DNA from: Lachnospiraceae bacterium G11
GTDB taxonomy: Bacteria > Bacillota > Clostridia > Lachnospirales > Lachnospiraceae
Direction: 5' to 3'
Assembly: GCA_900103495.1 (NCBI GenBank)
Contig: FMWZ01000004.1
Span: 372,001 to 436,000, forward strand
DNA length: 64,000 nucleotides
Part shown: in pieces, positions 49,126 to 58,612 of the stretch
How the letters are laid out: every line of letters begins with the position of its first letter
How positions within the stretch are numbered: position 1 is the first letter of the stretch
The notes under the pieces: generated by a model
What the model was told of the DNA's origin: nothing
Database searches by the model: none
Seen by the model: the letters and a program-made list of their open reading frames with translations, nothing else
Translations under genes and position numbers: made by a program

Positions 49126-50277
49126 CTAAGGTTTGATAAGAACTACCGCTTTATTATTTACTACTCTGGTACTTCCAAGGAGCCTTCCAAAGTCATCATA
49201 ATTATTCACATTACCGTTTTCGGCATCAGGGTTGGTTATCAAAGCATCGCCGCCGCTTACAGTGTTTGAGCCGGGATTTTGATCCTTAACAGGACCATGT
49301 CCTTCAACAACTGTGGACTGAGGTGTTCTTTCACCTTCAGTATTGCTGCCCCACTGAAGCTCGGCGTATTTACTCTCAATCTCTTCAAGAGTCATGGGCT
49401 GTTCTATTATTCTGTTGTTAAAGTTCTCGGCATAGTCTTCGGCTATGGTATTGGTTCCGCCTTTAAGCACCAGATTATCGCATCCGTCAAAGGCTGTGTC
49501 ATGGATGGTCTGAACGTACATAGGAAGCTTTACTTCATCAAGGCTTACGCAGTTCTCGAAGGCCTTCCTGTCAATATTCTTGACAGAAGGTGAGAAATAA
49601 ACGTTTTCAAGGCCGTTACAGTTGGAAAAAGCATACTCGCCTATCTCTCCAACTTTTCCTGTAATGGATACGCTCTTAAGCTTATTTGAGCCCCAGAAAG
49701 CATAGGGATAAATCTCTTCTACTCCATAAGGGATTTCGTAATCCTTGGTTGATTTACCTGCGCTGTAGGAAATCAGTGTCTTTTCATCCTTGTCGTACAC
49801 AACGCCGTTCTTAACTTTGTAGTACTTGTTGGCGGATGAAATCTTAAAGTTTGAGATTGCGGTATCTCCGGCAAAAACACCATATCCCCAATCCTTGAGC
49901 CCTGAGCCGATTTTGACACTTCTAAGCTTGGTGCACTCGGCAAAAGCTCCTGTTTCTATTGTTTCAACAGAATTGGGAATGGTTATACCCTTAAGTGAAG
50001 TACAGCCATAAAAAGCCCCGTACTCTATCTTCTCAACGGATGAAGGAATCTTCACCGATCTAATGGTAGAATTGCCCGCAAAGGCACCCTCACCAATTTC
50101 CGTCACTGTAGACGGAATAGACACGGACTTAGCCGTGCCTATATATTTAACCAGTTTCGTTCCATCAAGCTGGAAGTCAAGCTCGCCCTTTGCGGACGAG
50201 CTTAACGCCGGTGTCACTGATGCAATTGTAATTACAAGAAACAGACTTGCAAGTAATAATCCTAGGAGTTTCTTCAT
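49126..50277 (-). CDS. secreted BspA-like leucine-rich-repeat protein
   Basis: 383 residues: signal peptide (about 1-29, MKKLLGLLLAS... ending near SSAKG), then about nine LRR_5/BspA-type repeats (about 45-290; pattern IxxxAFxGCxxLKxVxIPxxVxxI), and a polar tail without membrane helix or sorting motif. Presumably released or loosely held at the surface. Starts 9 bases after the giant LRR protein gene ends and so shares its operon. Confidence 0.88.
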   Translation of the reverse strand: MKKLLGLLLASLFLVITIASVTPALSSSAKGELDFQLDGTKLVKYIGTAKSVSIPSTVTEIGEGAFAGNSTIRSVKIPSSVEKIEYGAFYGCTSLKGITIPNSVETIETGAFAECTKLRSVKIGSGLKDWGYGVFAGDTAISNFKISSANKYYKVKNGVVYDKDEKTLISYSAGKSTKDYEIPYGVEEIYPYAFWGSNKLKSVSITGKVGEIGEYAFSNCNGLENVYFSPSVKNIDRKAFENCVSLDEVKLPMYVQTIHDTAFDGCDNLVLKGGTNTIAEDYAENFNNRIIEQPMTLEEIESKYAELQWGSNTEGERTPQSTVVEGHGPVKDQNPGSNTVSGGDALITNPDAENGNVNNYDDFGRLLGSTRVVNNKAVVLIKP

Positions 50278-50286
50278 AGCATTATC

Positions 50287-53200
50287 CTATATGTTCTTGA
50301 TTCTTACCTTATTGTCTCTCTTAAAGAAGAGAATCAATGAAAGTGCTGCAAGACCGATTGAAAGGAACCACTTGGGATGGATTCCGTCAGCAGTCTTAGG
50401 TGTTCCGTCAGGTCTTGTACCTTCTGAAAGATTTCCTGTATCCACATAAATCGCATAAGGCGAGAAGTGGGTTGCTCTGAAGGTAACACAAGGAACCTTG
50501 TCAATGGTTGTAAACTTGGGAGTCAAAGGCTCAAGGTAATCGTTTACAACTGCAGCCGTCTTATTGTTACCTGCATAATCCTTAAGTGAATCAGGAAGAG
50601 GTATTGTAATGTCTACAGAAAGTCCTGTGGTATCGGTAATCTTTGTAGCTCCGTTAGAATCCCAAAGGGTAATATCCATAGCGAAGTACTTAAGTCCGTC
50701 AAGACTTCCGTATTCGTTTGTAAGAGCTCTCTCAACAGCTGCTGTAGCTTCGGGAGTCTCTGAAATCTTAACTATAAAGTCATCGGTACTTCCGTTAACC
50801 TTTGCAGATGCAAGGTTGGTATTTGAAATACCGGGCTTATTGATAGCAACTCTTGTGCCTGTAGTGCCGGCAGCATTGTTTCTGTTTGCGCCGTTGTTGT
50901 TGCCACTTACAGAACCCGAAGTTGTATAGTAAGCAGTAACGGTAACGTTTTTGGCTGGCATTGTAAATGTGGTGGTTGCTGATGTTGAGTTTGCAAAAGC
51001 AACACCATCATTTGAAGACCAGTTGGAGAAGGTCTTACCATTGCTTGTGTTAGCTGTAATAGTTACAGATCTGCCGGCAAGGTAATCACCTGAACCACTG
51101 CCGTTAATAACAGTTACACGGTAAATTCCTGATGAATCTCCGCTTCCGCCTGAACCAGATCCACCTGAACCCGATCCTCCGGAACCGCCTGAGCCTGATC
51201 CGCCGCTTCCGCTTCCACCATTTCCTGATCCGTTATTACCGGCATCGCCACCACTTACAGAACCACCGTTTCCGCCGGAATACTGTGCAATAAGTATAAG
51301 ATCCTTTGTTACATTATGAGGAGAATCACTCCAACCCGTGAAGGTCATGCCATCATGCTTGGGAGGTGTAGGTTCTTCTGCACTCTTTCCGCTTTCTACA
51401 TACTGTGCTTCGCCAAGTTGTTTTCCGTCATAATCATAGAAGAGGACTCTAAACTTCTGACCAATTATTTCCAAACTCAAGCCATGATATTGAGCATATC
51501 TAGCGGCCGCAGAATCCTCGTATGTACGTATTTTCACTGAAGATTCGTGTTCAAAAGAATCAGTTGTTATATCAACTTCCTTACCGGGTATTGTAACAGT
51601 AACATGATGATCACCGGTAAATGCTTTTGATTTAATTTGATTTACACTTTCAGGAAGCTCAACGAAAGCTAACTCGTCACAATCATTAAACGCAGTTGCG
51701 GGAATTTCTTTCAATTTTTCTGCAGAAGACAGGTCAACGTTAGACAACTTGTCGCAATTATCAAATGCACCATCTTTTATTGCTGAAACATTCGCCAAGT
51801 CAGGGTCATTTGTTTCATCAATTATAGATTTGCCTACGACTTTACCTCTTGATGACAAACATTCTTCAATAGTATAGGTGCCATCATCATTTACAGAATA
51901 AATTATTCCATTATTATATTTGTAGTTGTCGTTTCCACCTACAACTGAAATATTGTCACATCCTCTGAAAGGCGCTGTTCCAATATCCGAACAATCAGAA
52001 CCAATATTTACCGTTTCAAGCCCTTCGCAACTATCAAAACAATAGTCAGGAAGCTTCTTGACAGATGTCAATGTGACAGACTTGATGCTGTCATTACCCT
52101 TGATAGCTTTCTCATCAGGAGATCCACTGGCAAAATCCTGATAATAACCACTAAAGAGTCCAGGCACACCATCAGGTACCGCAGATTTATCAGAATACAT
52201 TGCATATCCAGGAAGGTTCTTTAAATACTTCTGCACATTTGTGGAATTGGCAGTTGAACCGTTAATAAAATCCTGTATATCGATGCTAGTAACTCCTGCA
52301 GGAACGACAACATTTAGCGTTGCTTTAACAAGCTCCTGCTCTTTAGGTGAAGGTGTCTCCCATTCACCCTTTTTCTCCTTTGTAGTATAGTTTTTCTTAA
52401 TACTATATGCATTTCCTACATGATCGAAATAAGAGTCAGCTGTTTCAATTGTGCCAATACCTTGCTCATATACTCCGCTAGAATTTAAACCACCTGTTTT
52501 GTATTTTTTATTATCAGGGCTTCCATTATCATAAATCCATGGTCCATACCATTGAGAGTTATAAGCGTCTTCCCTCGCAGCGTCATCAGTTGCAGCTTCC
52601 CAAAGGGCGTCAAATTGTTCCCTATAACTGTTATACTCATCAGCGCTATAGAGATTATAGAAGTACTGTTCCATTTCTCTACAGTAAGGCTCATAAGTTG
52701 TATCTAAATCATTAAACTTAGGATAATCTACAAGTGTTACTTCGCCTGAATTATTATCATAAATAACACCTAACGAGGAAGGTTTAGGGCTTCTATAAAA
52801 TACTCTAGTGCCCAAATGTTCATCTATATAGTTATCCTTGTCCATAGCCCAATCAAACAGAGCATATCCACCTTGAATATCTCCTGTAAGTGTAAGCTCA
52901 GAACCATTTGTTTTAAATGCATCAGTTCCAACAGATAGTGCTCCATATCCGTCCTTAGGAGAAGCAAATGCAATATCATATAGCTTTTTACAATTGAAAA
53001 ATGTCTTGTCTCCAACTCGAGTAACGCCACTACCTATCTCAACTTTAGCTAGTTTATCGCATTCCTCAAATGCAGAATTGCCAATGGTCTTAGTGCCATC
53101 GCCTATCTTTACATAGGTTAAGTCATCACAATTAGAAAATGCTTTTTCTCCAATTGTTTCAACTGAATTTCCTATTACTACCTCTGAAAGAATAGGCATA

Positions 53201-55647
53201 TTTGCAAAGGCATTGGGACTAATCTCGGTAACTGAATCATCCGCGATAGTCAATGTCTTAATTCTGCCTCTTATATCATCATCAAAACAATCCGATGCTA
53301 TTCTCTTGATGTCATAATCTCCAACCTTCGCAGGAATAACCATGTCGAGTTCAGTAGCTTTAGGAGGAATCAATGTACAACCTGTTAACGTGCCATCAGG
53401 ACTGGCAAGAAGCAAATATGTACCATCTGAGACTTCATAATTCTCTTTACCAGTAGAATCTATGTATATATAAGGGACAAAATTGGAACCTTTTGTTATT
53501 GCCTGCCATGTACACTGTCGAGGATATGCAGCCTTGCCATCGGCCTTACTCATAGGACCTTTTATGTAGAAATCTTTACTGTCAACATCCAAGAAAGTAT
53601 ATGGATGGAATGTTGGATATGCCGAAGTATTAGGGAACTCTATGTATTGAAGGCCAGTGCATCCCTTAAAAATACCCGCAGGTATTAAGTTTTTAGAATA
53701 ATCTAATTTGTAATCCGAATCAAGGGCTATGTCATCTTCGCTTGAGGTTGCATTCGCATTGCTATAGTTGTCAGGAAATCTAACTGATTTAATGTTAGAT
53801 CTTCCGGCAAATAAATAATTGCCTAAGCCATCGACTTTCCCATCACCATATCCATAATCGTTTCCGGTGTGAGTCTGCGGCTGCCACTCAGTAACTATTT
53901 TATTGATTGAACCTGGAAGGACTATGTTCGTCCATCCTCCGCTGACCGAAGAAGTGACGGCAAAAGCACCTTCACCAAGGTGCATAATACCTCCCCCAGG
54001 GAAGTTAACGTTTCCGATCTTGGCATCATTAAAGAATGCATAATCTCGAATATCGCAGTTGCCCGTTTCTAATTCACTGAAGTCTATTGAGGATAGACTT
54101 GTACATTCTGCAAAAGCACCGGGGCCAATAACCTTAACTGAAACAGGAACCTTCAATGTTCTTATTGCCGAACCGTAAAAAGCGTCTGTTCCGATAGTAG
54201 TTGTACCACTTCCCAAGTTGACAGTAGACAATGAAGAGCATTCTTTAAATGCCCTATTGCCAATATCTTCTACGTTTGAGAAATTTATCTCCTTAATAAA
54301 TGAATTAATAAATGCTTCATCACCTATGTATTTTGTTTCAGAGGGAAGTGACAAGATTTCGACGTTTTTAACATCCTTAAATCCTCTGTTAGCAATACCG
54401 TTGATGTTAGGCGAAATTCTTAAAGCAAGATAACCATCAACGCTGGTTCCATCCGTAACAGTCGCGCCCTCCGTTGAAACAACATAGACTTCGTGCATCT
54501 CGGATGAGGACAAGGGTGCACCAATTTTAGGTATTTCTAAAGAACCAACCGTTTCATAATGGCTGGAATCGGTATCTTTTGTATATACACCTGTTGCCGG
54601 ATCATAATTATAAACCTCATAGTAACCAACACGGTCATTGATTTTTACGAGAGAAAAGCCCGTGCCATAGTCCGCAAGCATGATGTCACAGTAAAATGCT
54701 TTCTTTAGAGCATCCGCAGAAGTTGAACTGCCAAACGATTCGCTAGGCTTTACACTTATGGATACATTTGGCGCATCACCATTCCAGTTCCCGGATGTAT
54801 CTGAAAATACAGCTATCTCAGGCTCAGGATCATTTTGCGATGTAGCATAATCAGCTTCATGATTATTTGTAGGATCCTGATTTACCCATGTTCTTCTTCT
54901 TGCCTCCCATTTGTCACGAATATCTTTTTTAACTAAGTATTCATCATACTCAATACATTTGTTCCAAAAGTTTTGATACTCAGCGTTAAAATACTTTTCA
55001 AACCTTTTGGTGTTATTATTCTTTGTTCCTGTAGACTTGTAATCTCTATAATCTGCATGGGAAAGTACATAATCAATGTTTCCTGGATTTGTTCCTGTAT
55101 AGAAACTCTTATACATATTCTCAGAAACAATTGCGTATGACCTTACACCATTGTTGGGAAGGGTAACATGATTAACTCGATATTCATCGTTATAGCATGC
55201 AATTATGCCTCCAATATCTGAGTCATAATACTTGAACTGCCATTTAATTTCAGGTTTTCCGCTTGAAAGACCGGATATAGTAAAAATCGGGTATAAATCC
55301 AACATTGTGGGCCCAACTTTAGCTTTCGCTGCGACTTTATAATCAGCAGTCTCTGTGGTGCCATCCGCCTCATATAATGTAGCATCGAGTTTTGCAGAGT
55401 TCTTTAATGGCAAATCAGCTGCAGTTGTACCCGATACATATGAAATAGTTCCGCTATAGGTTGGATCCGCCGCTGCATTAGCTATAACCTTGGTTCTCTT
55501 TGTTGCAATAGATGCTGAATCCGCCTCAACAGGCTTAGCAGGTATTGCAGCAACACCAATAGCTGTAACCATCAAAAGACCGGCTATACATCTCCTTATA
55601 ATTCTCTTAGTCTTTCTGTTCATTCTGCTCTTAGCTTTCTTAGCCAT
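50287..55647 (-). CDS. giant BspA-like leucine-rich-repeat surface protein with sorting-like tail
   Basis: 1786 residues. After a positively charged N-terminus and signal helix (about 20-43) comes a region of about 370 residues of unknown fold. Three blocks of LRR_5 repeats follow (about 420-640, 780-940, 1190-1420), with an InlB-type B repeat (about 1430-1480), a Gly/Ser linker (about 1485-1530), a bacterial beta-repeat domain (about 1530-1600) and a globular domain (about 1620-1740). The C-terminus has a sorting-signal architecture: TPKTADG, a hydrophobic helix, then KRDNKVRIK. The sortase gene is 28 bases upstream, so this is its probable substrate. Likely an adhesin or glycan-contact protein; ligand unknown. 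Confidence 0.88.
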   Translation of the reverse strand: MAKKAKSRMNRKTKRIIRRCIAGLLMVTAIGVAAIPAKPVEADSASIATKRTKVIANAAADPTYSGTISYVSGTTAADLPLKNSAKLDATLYEADGTTETADYKVAAKAKVGPTMLDLYPIFTISGLSSGKPEIKWQFKYYDSDIGGIIACYNDEYRVNHVTLPNNGVRSYAIVSENMYKSFYTGTNPGNIDYVLSHADYRDYKSTGTKNNNTKRFEKYFNAEYQNFWNKCIEYDEYLVKKDIRDKWEARRRTWVNQDPTNNHEADYATSQNDPEPEIAVFSDTSGNWNGDAPNVSISVKPSESFGSSTSADALKKAFYCDIMLADYGTGFSLVKINDRVGYYEVYNYDPATGVYTKDTDSSHYETVGSLEIPKIGAPLSSSEMHEVYVVSTEGATVTDGTSVDGYLALRISPNINGIANRGFKDVKNVEILSLPSETKYIGDEAFINSFIKEINFSNVEDIGNRAFKECSSLSTVNLGSGTTTIGTDAFYGSAIRTLKVPVSVKVIGPGAFAECTSLSSIDFSELETGNCDIRDYAFFNDAKIGNVNFPGGGIMHLGEGAFAVTSSVSGGWTNIVLPGSINKIVTEWQPQTHTGNDYGYGDGKVDGLGNYLFAGRSNIKSVRFPDNYSNANATSSEDDIALDSDYKLDYSKNLIPAGIFKGCTGLQYIEFPNTSAYPTFHPYTFLDVDSKDFYIKGPMSKADGKAAYPRQCTWQAITKGSNFVPYIYIDSTGKENYEVSDGTYLLLASPDGTLTGCTLIPPKATELDMVIPAKVGDYDIKRIASDCFDDDIRGRIKTLTIADDSVTEISPNAFANMPILSEVVIGNSVETIGEKAFSNCDDLTYVKIGDGTKTIGNSAFEECDKLAKVEIGSGVTRVGDKTFFNCKKLYDIAFASPKDGYGALSVGTDAFKTNGSELTLTGDIQGGYALFDWAMDKDNYIDEHLGTRVFYRSPKPSSLGVIYDNNSGEVTLVDYPKFNDLDTTYEPYCREMEQYFYNLYSADEYNSYREQFDALWEAATDDAAREDAYNSQWYGPWIYDNGSPDNKKYKTGGLNSSGVYEQGIGTIETADSYFDHVGNAYSIKKNYTTKEKKGEWETPSPKEQELVKATLNVVVPAGVTSIDIQDFINGSTANSTNVQKYLKNLPGYAMYSDKSAVPDGVPGLFSGYYQDFASGSPDEKAIKGNDSIKSVTLTSVKKLPDYCFDSCEGLETVNIGSDCSDIGTAPFRGCDNISVVGGNDNYKYNNGIIYSVNDDGTYTIEECLSSRGKVVGKSIIDETNDPDLANVSAIKDGAFDNCDKLSNVDLSSAEKLKEIPATAFNDCDELAFVELPESVNQIKSKAFTGDHHVTVTIPGKEVDITTDSFEHESSVKIRTYEDSAAARYAQYHGLSLEIIGQKFRVLFYDYDGKQLGEAQYVESGKSAEEPTPPKHDGMTFTGWSDSPHNVTKDLILIAQYSGGNGGSVSGGDAGNNGSGNGGSGSGGSGSGGSGGSGSGGSGSGGSGDSSGIYRVTVINGSGSGDYLAGRSVTITANTSNGKTFSNWSSNDGVAFANSTSATTTFTMPAKNVTVTAYYTTSGSVSGNNNGANRNNAAGTTGTRVAINKPGISNTNLASAKVNGSTDDFIVKISETPEATAAVERALTNEYGSLDGLKYFAMDITLWDSNGATKITDTTGLSVDITIPLPDSLKDYAGNNKTAAVVNDYLEPLTPKFTTIDKVPCVTFRATHFSPYAIYVDTGNLSEGTRPDGTPKTADGIHPKWFLSIGLAALSLILFFKRDNKVRIKNI
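51139..51275 (-). repeat. Gly/Ser-rich coding repeat
   Basis: Degenerate short tandem units encoding GGSGSGG-type linker within the giant surface protein, between the InlB-like repeat and the beta-repeat domain. Such tracts are prone to length change. Confidence 0.7.
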
Positions 55648-55675
55648 TAAGCTTTTCCTCCCTTAGGAATAAGAA

Positions 55676-56911
55676 TTACTGTATCTTCTTGGCGACGACA
55701 ACGAATCTGCCGTCCTTTTCCTGATAATCGCAGGTTGAAAGGGTAAGGAGCCTGTCACCGTAGGTGGCCGTTACTCCCGTATCGTAGTAAGAAAGATTAC
55801 TCATCTCAGTCATGTAGGAATTGAATTCCTCCTCGCTTGTGGCGTCAATGAACTGATAATACTTAAATGCAATCTCTCCGCTGGTGTAAACATGAGATCT
55901 GAAAACGTACATTACCTGATAAAGGCCCTCTTCATAGATGGTGTCAAACTCTATGAATTTATGGCTTTCATAATAGGATTCTTTCTCATAATCTCCCAGT
56001 TTGCCGAACATCTTCCCGGACTGCATATGATGGCCGTAACAAATAAGATTTGTTGAAGGTTTAAGCACATCACAGCCCATATCCAAAAAGATGGAGCCGT
56101 TCTTGTCATATTCCTGATTCAAATTGTGATCCAAATAATATTCATTATTTGAAGTTTGCATTACAGGGTAATCTATATTTGTATCGGCTATTTTTATCCA
56201 TCCGATTAGACTTTTATTCTTATTATATAAAGTTTTATATTTTTCTAAGATATCCGGAACAACTGTAGGGTCTGAATAATTAATCTTTTTCTGCTCAATT
56301 TTCTGCTCAGGAGTAACCCTTGCATTATCTGCTTCACGTATTTCCGCCCACTGATCGTATGTTCTTTCCGTTCTTTCAATATAGAAATAATAAACGCAGA
56401 AATAGCCAAGGCTTGCCACGCATAATCCTGCCAGGGCAAAAAGTAGAATTCTCCTCTTCCGCTCCGACTTCTTTATTTCTTTGATTACCTGTTCTCTCAT
56501 TGAAGGAGACATGTAATCCAGATCATCTGACTCCTTCTTCGGCTTAGGCCTTGAAGTTTTCGGCGCTGCCTTATTAGCTGCAACCTTCTTTGCCGGTTTC
56601 TCTTTCTTTTCAGAAAAAAAGCGTTTCCTCTTTGCCGGTACTTCTTCCTCTTCTATTTCAGGTTCAAAGGTGCCTGCTTTAATCTGTCTGGTTAATTCAT
56701 ATATCTCATCGTCGAAATCCGTACCAAGTGATGATTTAAACTTAAATTTACTTGCACTCATATCCCTGTATAATTCAAGGACAGATTCCGCATTATTCAA
56801 ATTGTACTTAGAACGTATATCGTCAATCAGTTTCTTGTCGTCCAAAGCTGCCTCATAATCAGACTTCGAGGCGAACCTTTTCCCGTTAACATAAAACCCT
56901 GATTCAGTCAT
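55676..56911 (-). CDS. class B sortase with long cytoplasmic N-terminus
   Basis: Cysteine transpeptidase of 411 residues that attaches surface proteins to the wall. The catalytic domain (about 205-411) has the histidine in YGHHMQSGKMFG near 294, the cysteine in TLSTC near 394 and an arginine in DGRFVVVAKK near 403. LSTCDY is class B-like. A single membrane helix is at about 154-174. The 150 residues before it are highly charged, Lys/Glu-rich and would be cytoplasmic, an unusual extension. First gene of the surface operon. Confidence 0.9.
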   Translation of the reverse strand: MTESGFYVNGKRFASKSDYEAALDDKKLIDDIRSKYNLNNAESVLELYRDMSASKFKFKSSLGTDFDDEIYELTRQIKAGTFEPEIEEEEVPAKRKRFFSEKKEKPAKKVAANKAAPKTSRPKPKKESDDLDYMSPSMREQVIKEIKKSERKRRILLFALAGLCVASLGYFCVYYFYIERTERTYDQWAEIREADNARVTPEQKIEQKKINYSDPTVVPDILEKYKTLYNKNKSLIGWIKIADTNIDYPVMQTSNNEYYLDHNLNQEYDKNGSIFLDMGCDVLKPSTNLICYGHHMQSGKMFGKLGDYEKESYYESHKFIEFDTIYEEGLYQVMYVFRSHVYTSGEIAFKYYQFIDATSEEEFNSYMTEMSNLSYYDTGVTATYGDRLLTLSTCDYQEKDGRFVVVAKKIQ

Positions 56912-56949
56912 TTATCCAATAAACCTCATAATTACCCATATTCATATTT

Positions 56950-56978
56950 ATTCTAACTATATCTGCTAAAATAATCAA
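56950..56978 (-). promoter_or_regulatory. sortase operon promoter
   Basis: Minus-strand TTGATT (56973-56978), 17-base spacer, TAGAAT (56950-56955). It lies in the 153-base divergent region with the plus-strand gene. Confidence 0.62.
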
Positions 56979-57009
56979 GTATTTTTACAATATATTGTGG
57001 AATGAAAGG

Positions 57010-57039
57010 TGACATAATATCAATAATATGTGTTATAAT
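57010..57039 (+). promoter_or_regulatory. promoter of plus-strand surface gene
   Basis: Plus-strand TGACAT (57010-57015; GTGACA one base earlier), about 18-base spacer, TATAAT (57034-57039) with TG extended -10. Predicted start near 57046, just before GGGAGG and the ATG at 57065; this rules out the longer frame from 57002. Confidence 0.65.
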
Positions 57040-57064
57040 TATTTTGTATTTTCGGGAGGTTAAT

Positions 57065-58612
57065 ATGAACAAGAAATTTATCTTAAGATCATTTCATATA
57101 TTTCTGTTTGCAGCATTTCTATTAATGATTTCTCCATGCATAAAATCCTACGCGATGATTGTTGATGGCCAGGTTGTTCCCTGGGATGGCACTACATCAA
57201 GTTCTACAGATGATAGTGAAAAGCCCAGAGGTCATGCTAATCCCGATGATGATGATGACGATGATGGGTATGACACAGTTCCCGAAGGCTCTGACGATGA
57301 TGAGTATGACACAGTTCCCGAAGGCTCTGACGATGCAAACACCAGCTCCAATACTGGAAACGCTGGAAATGTTGTACACGGTCCCACAAATCCTGACTCT
57401 GCAGATAGCGGACAGTCCCAGAGCCAGAATCAATCATCATCCGGGAGCAATGATTCCGGGCAAAGCAACAACCAGAATTCCGGCAATGATTCCGGGCAAA
57501 GTATCGACCAGAATTCAAGCAATGATTCTACAAGCATTAACGAAAGCAACGACAATTCAAGTATTGTAAACATAGACAATAATATTGATAGCAATAACGC
57601 TAATACGACAGTTACCACTCCTGCTCCCAAGAAAGAACCCGGGACATTCTCTTTACCGTTCTTAGAAAAGAAAGAAGGTGCGCCCGATCCCTTTGAACCC
57701 GGAATCAGTCTTAAAGAAAGAGCTTCCAGAATATGGGAAAGCATGAACGACAAGGAAAAGAAAATAGTCGAAGTTTTCGGTGCAATCGTAGGGGTTGATG
57801 TTTTTTACCACATTTGCAAAAGCCTTGTTAAATCAATAATTAAAAGCAAAAAGAAAATCAGTAATAACAACAATAACAAAAAGAAGAAAAAGGGAGATAA
57901 GGGCAATTCCGATTTCGAGCGCCCTGAGATTGAATTTGAGCCAAAATCCGTTGTTACCTGCTTAAGAGACACAACCGGAAACCGTGATCTGGTAGACTAC
58001 TTCAACAAGAAGAAATTCATTGAGGAGAAAGCAATCGGTTTTGACAAATATAATGAGCTTGAAGAAAAGCTTAATGACGAAAAGGCCGACCTTATTGTTC
58101 TTGATTTAAATACTTTGGAGGAATTCGAAGAGTTCAAGAAATTATCTTCGGAAAAAGACAGCTTCGCTCTCATCGTGGACGATTCAATCTACAAAGACAT
58201 CGAGGCAGAGTTAAACGCCATCAAGGAAGAAAAGAAAATCACAGGCTTTGTTCCTGAAACAGCAAAAAAGGAAGCAAAGCTTATAAAGCTTGTACTTCCT
58301 TTGTTTAAACCCGAAATAAGTGCTGAAAATGCTGCCGAAGTCATAGGCAGTGTTGCCGATGCTCTTGGTATTCCTTATGTTTCTGATATTCTCGATGCCG
58401 CCATGAACGGCAAAGAAGTTATCGAAACTATTAAGGAAGGCGATATGGACGCCACCGACAAAGCCAATGTTATCGGCGGAATTGCTTCCATTCTCGGTTT
58501 TGACTCCGTTCAAGAAATCACAGACATCATCGATAAAGTAAGCATGGCCAAAAGCGTTGTAAATCACGAAACCATTGATGGCAATCAGGATGCCACGGTA
58601 AACAATGAATAG
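57065..58612 (+). CDS. secreted/membrane low-complexity protein with receiver-like C-terminal region
   Basis: 515 residues; the only convincing plus-strand gene. Signal peptide about 1-31. Then an acidic and Ser/Asn/Gln-rich stretch with two sets of 12-residue tandem repeats (YDTVPEGSDDxx; NDSGQSxxQNSx). A hydrophobic helix lies at about 235-255, then a Lys/Asn run. The region about 290-420 has alternating strands and helices with ADLIVLDLN and FALIVDD, resembling a CheY receiver without a clear acidic pocket. The last 85 residues contain two copies of a roughly 44-residue helical motif (EVIGSVADALG / NVIGGIASILG). No family recognised. Divergent from the sortase; its end overlaps the ABC gene. 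Confidence 0.8.
   Translation: MNKKFILRSFHIFLFAAFLLMISPCIKSYAMIVDGQVVPWDGTTSSSTDDSEKPRGHANPDDDDDDDGYDTVPEGSDDDEYDTVPEGSDDANTSSNTGNAGNVVHGPTNPDSADSGQSQSQNQSSSGSNDSGQSNNQNSGNDSGQSIDQNSSNDSTSINESNDNSSIVNIDNNIDSNNANTTVTTPAPKKEPGTFSLPFLEKKEGAPDPFEPGISLKERASRIWESMNDKEKKIVEVFGAIVGVDVFYHICKSLVKSIIKSKKKISNNNNNKKKKKGDKGNSDFERPEIEFEPKSVVTCLRDTTGNRDLVDYFNKKKFIEEKAIGFDKYNELEEKLNDEKADLIVLDLNTLEEFEEFKKLSSEKDSFALIVDDSIYKDIEAELNAIKEEKKITGFVPETAKKEAKLIKLVLPLFKPEISAENAAEVIGSVADALGIPYVSDILDAAMNGKEVIETIKEGDMDATDKANVIGGIASILGFDSVQEITDIIDKVSMAKSVVNHETIDGNQDATVNNE
57269..57340 (+). repeat. 36-base tandem repeat, two units
   Basis: Two in-frame 36-base units encoding YDTVPEGSDD plus two residues, nearly identical in DNA. 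They sit in the acidic part of the plus-strand surface protein. Confidence 0.85.
57449..57529 (+). repeat. 36-base tandem repeat, two and a quarter units
   Basis: Second, unrelated 36-base repeat encoding NDSGQSxxQNSx, units at 57449 and 57485 with a partial copy after. Same unit length as the first repeat set. Confidence 0.82.

Noticed and set aside
57002-57064. Longer N-terminus of the plus-strand surface gene
   Set aside because: It would translate the promoter itself; the ATG at 57065 has GGGAGG and starts a clear signal peptide.
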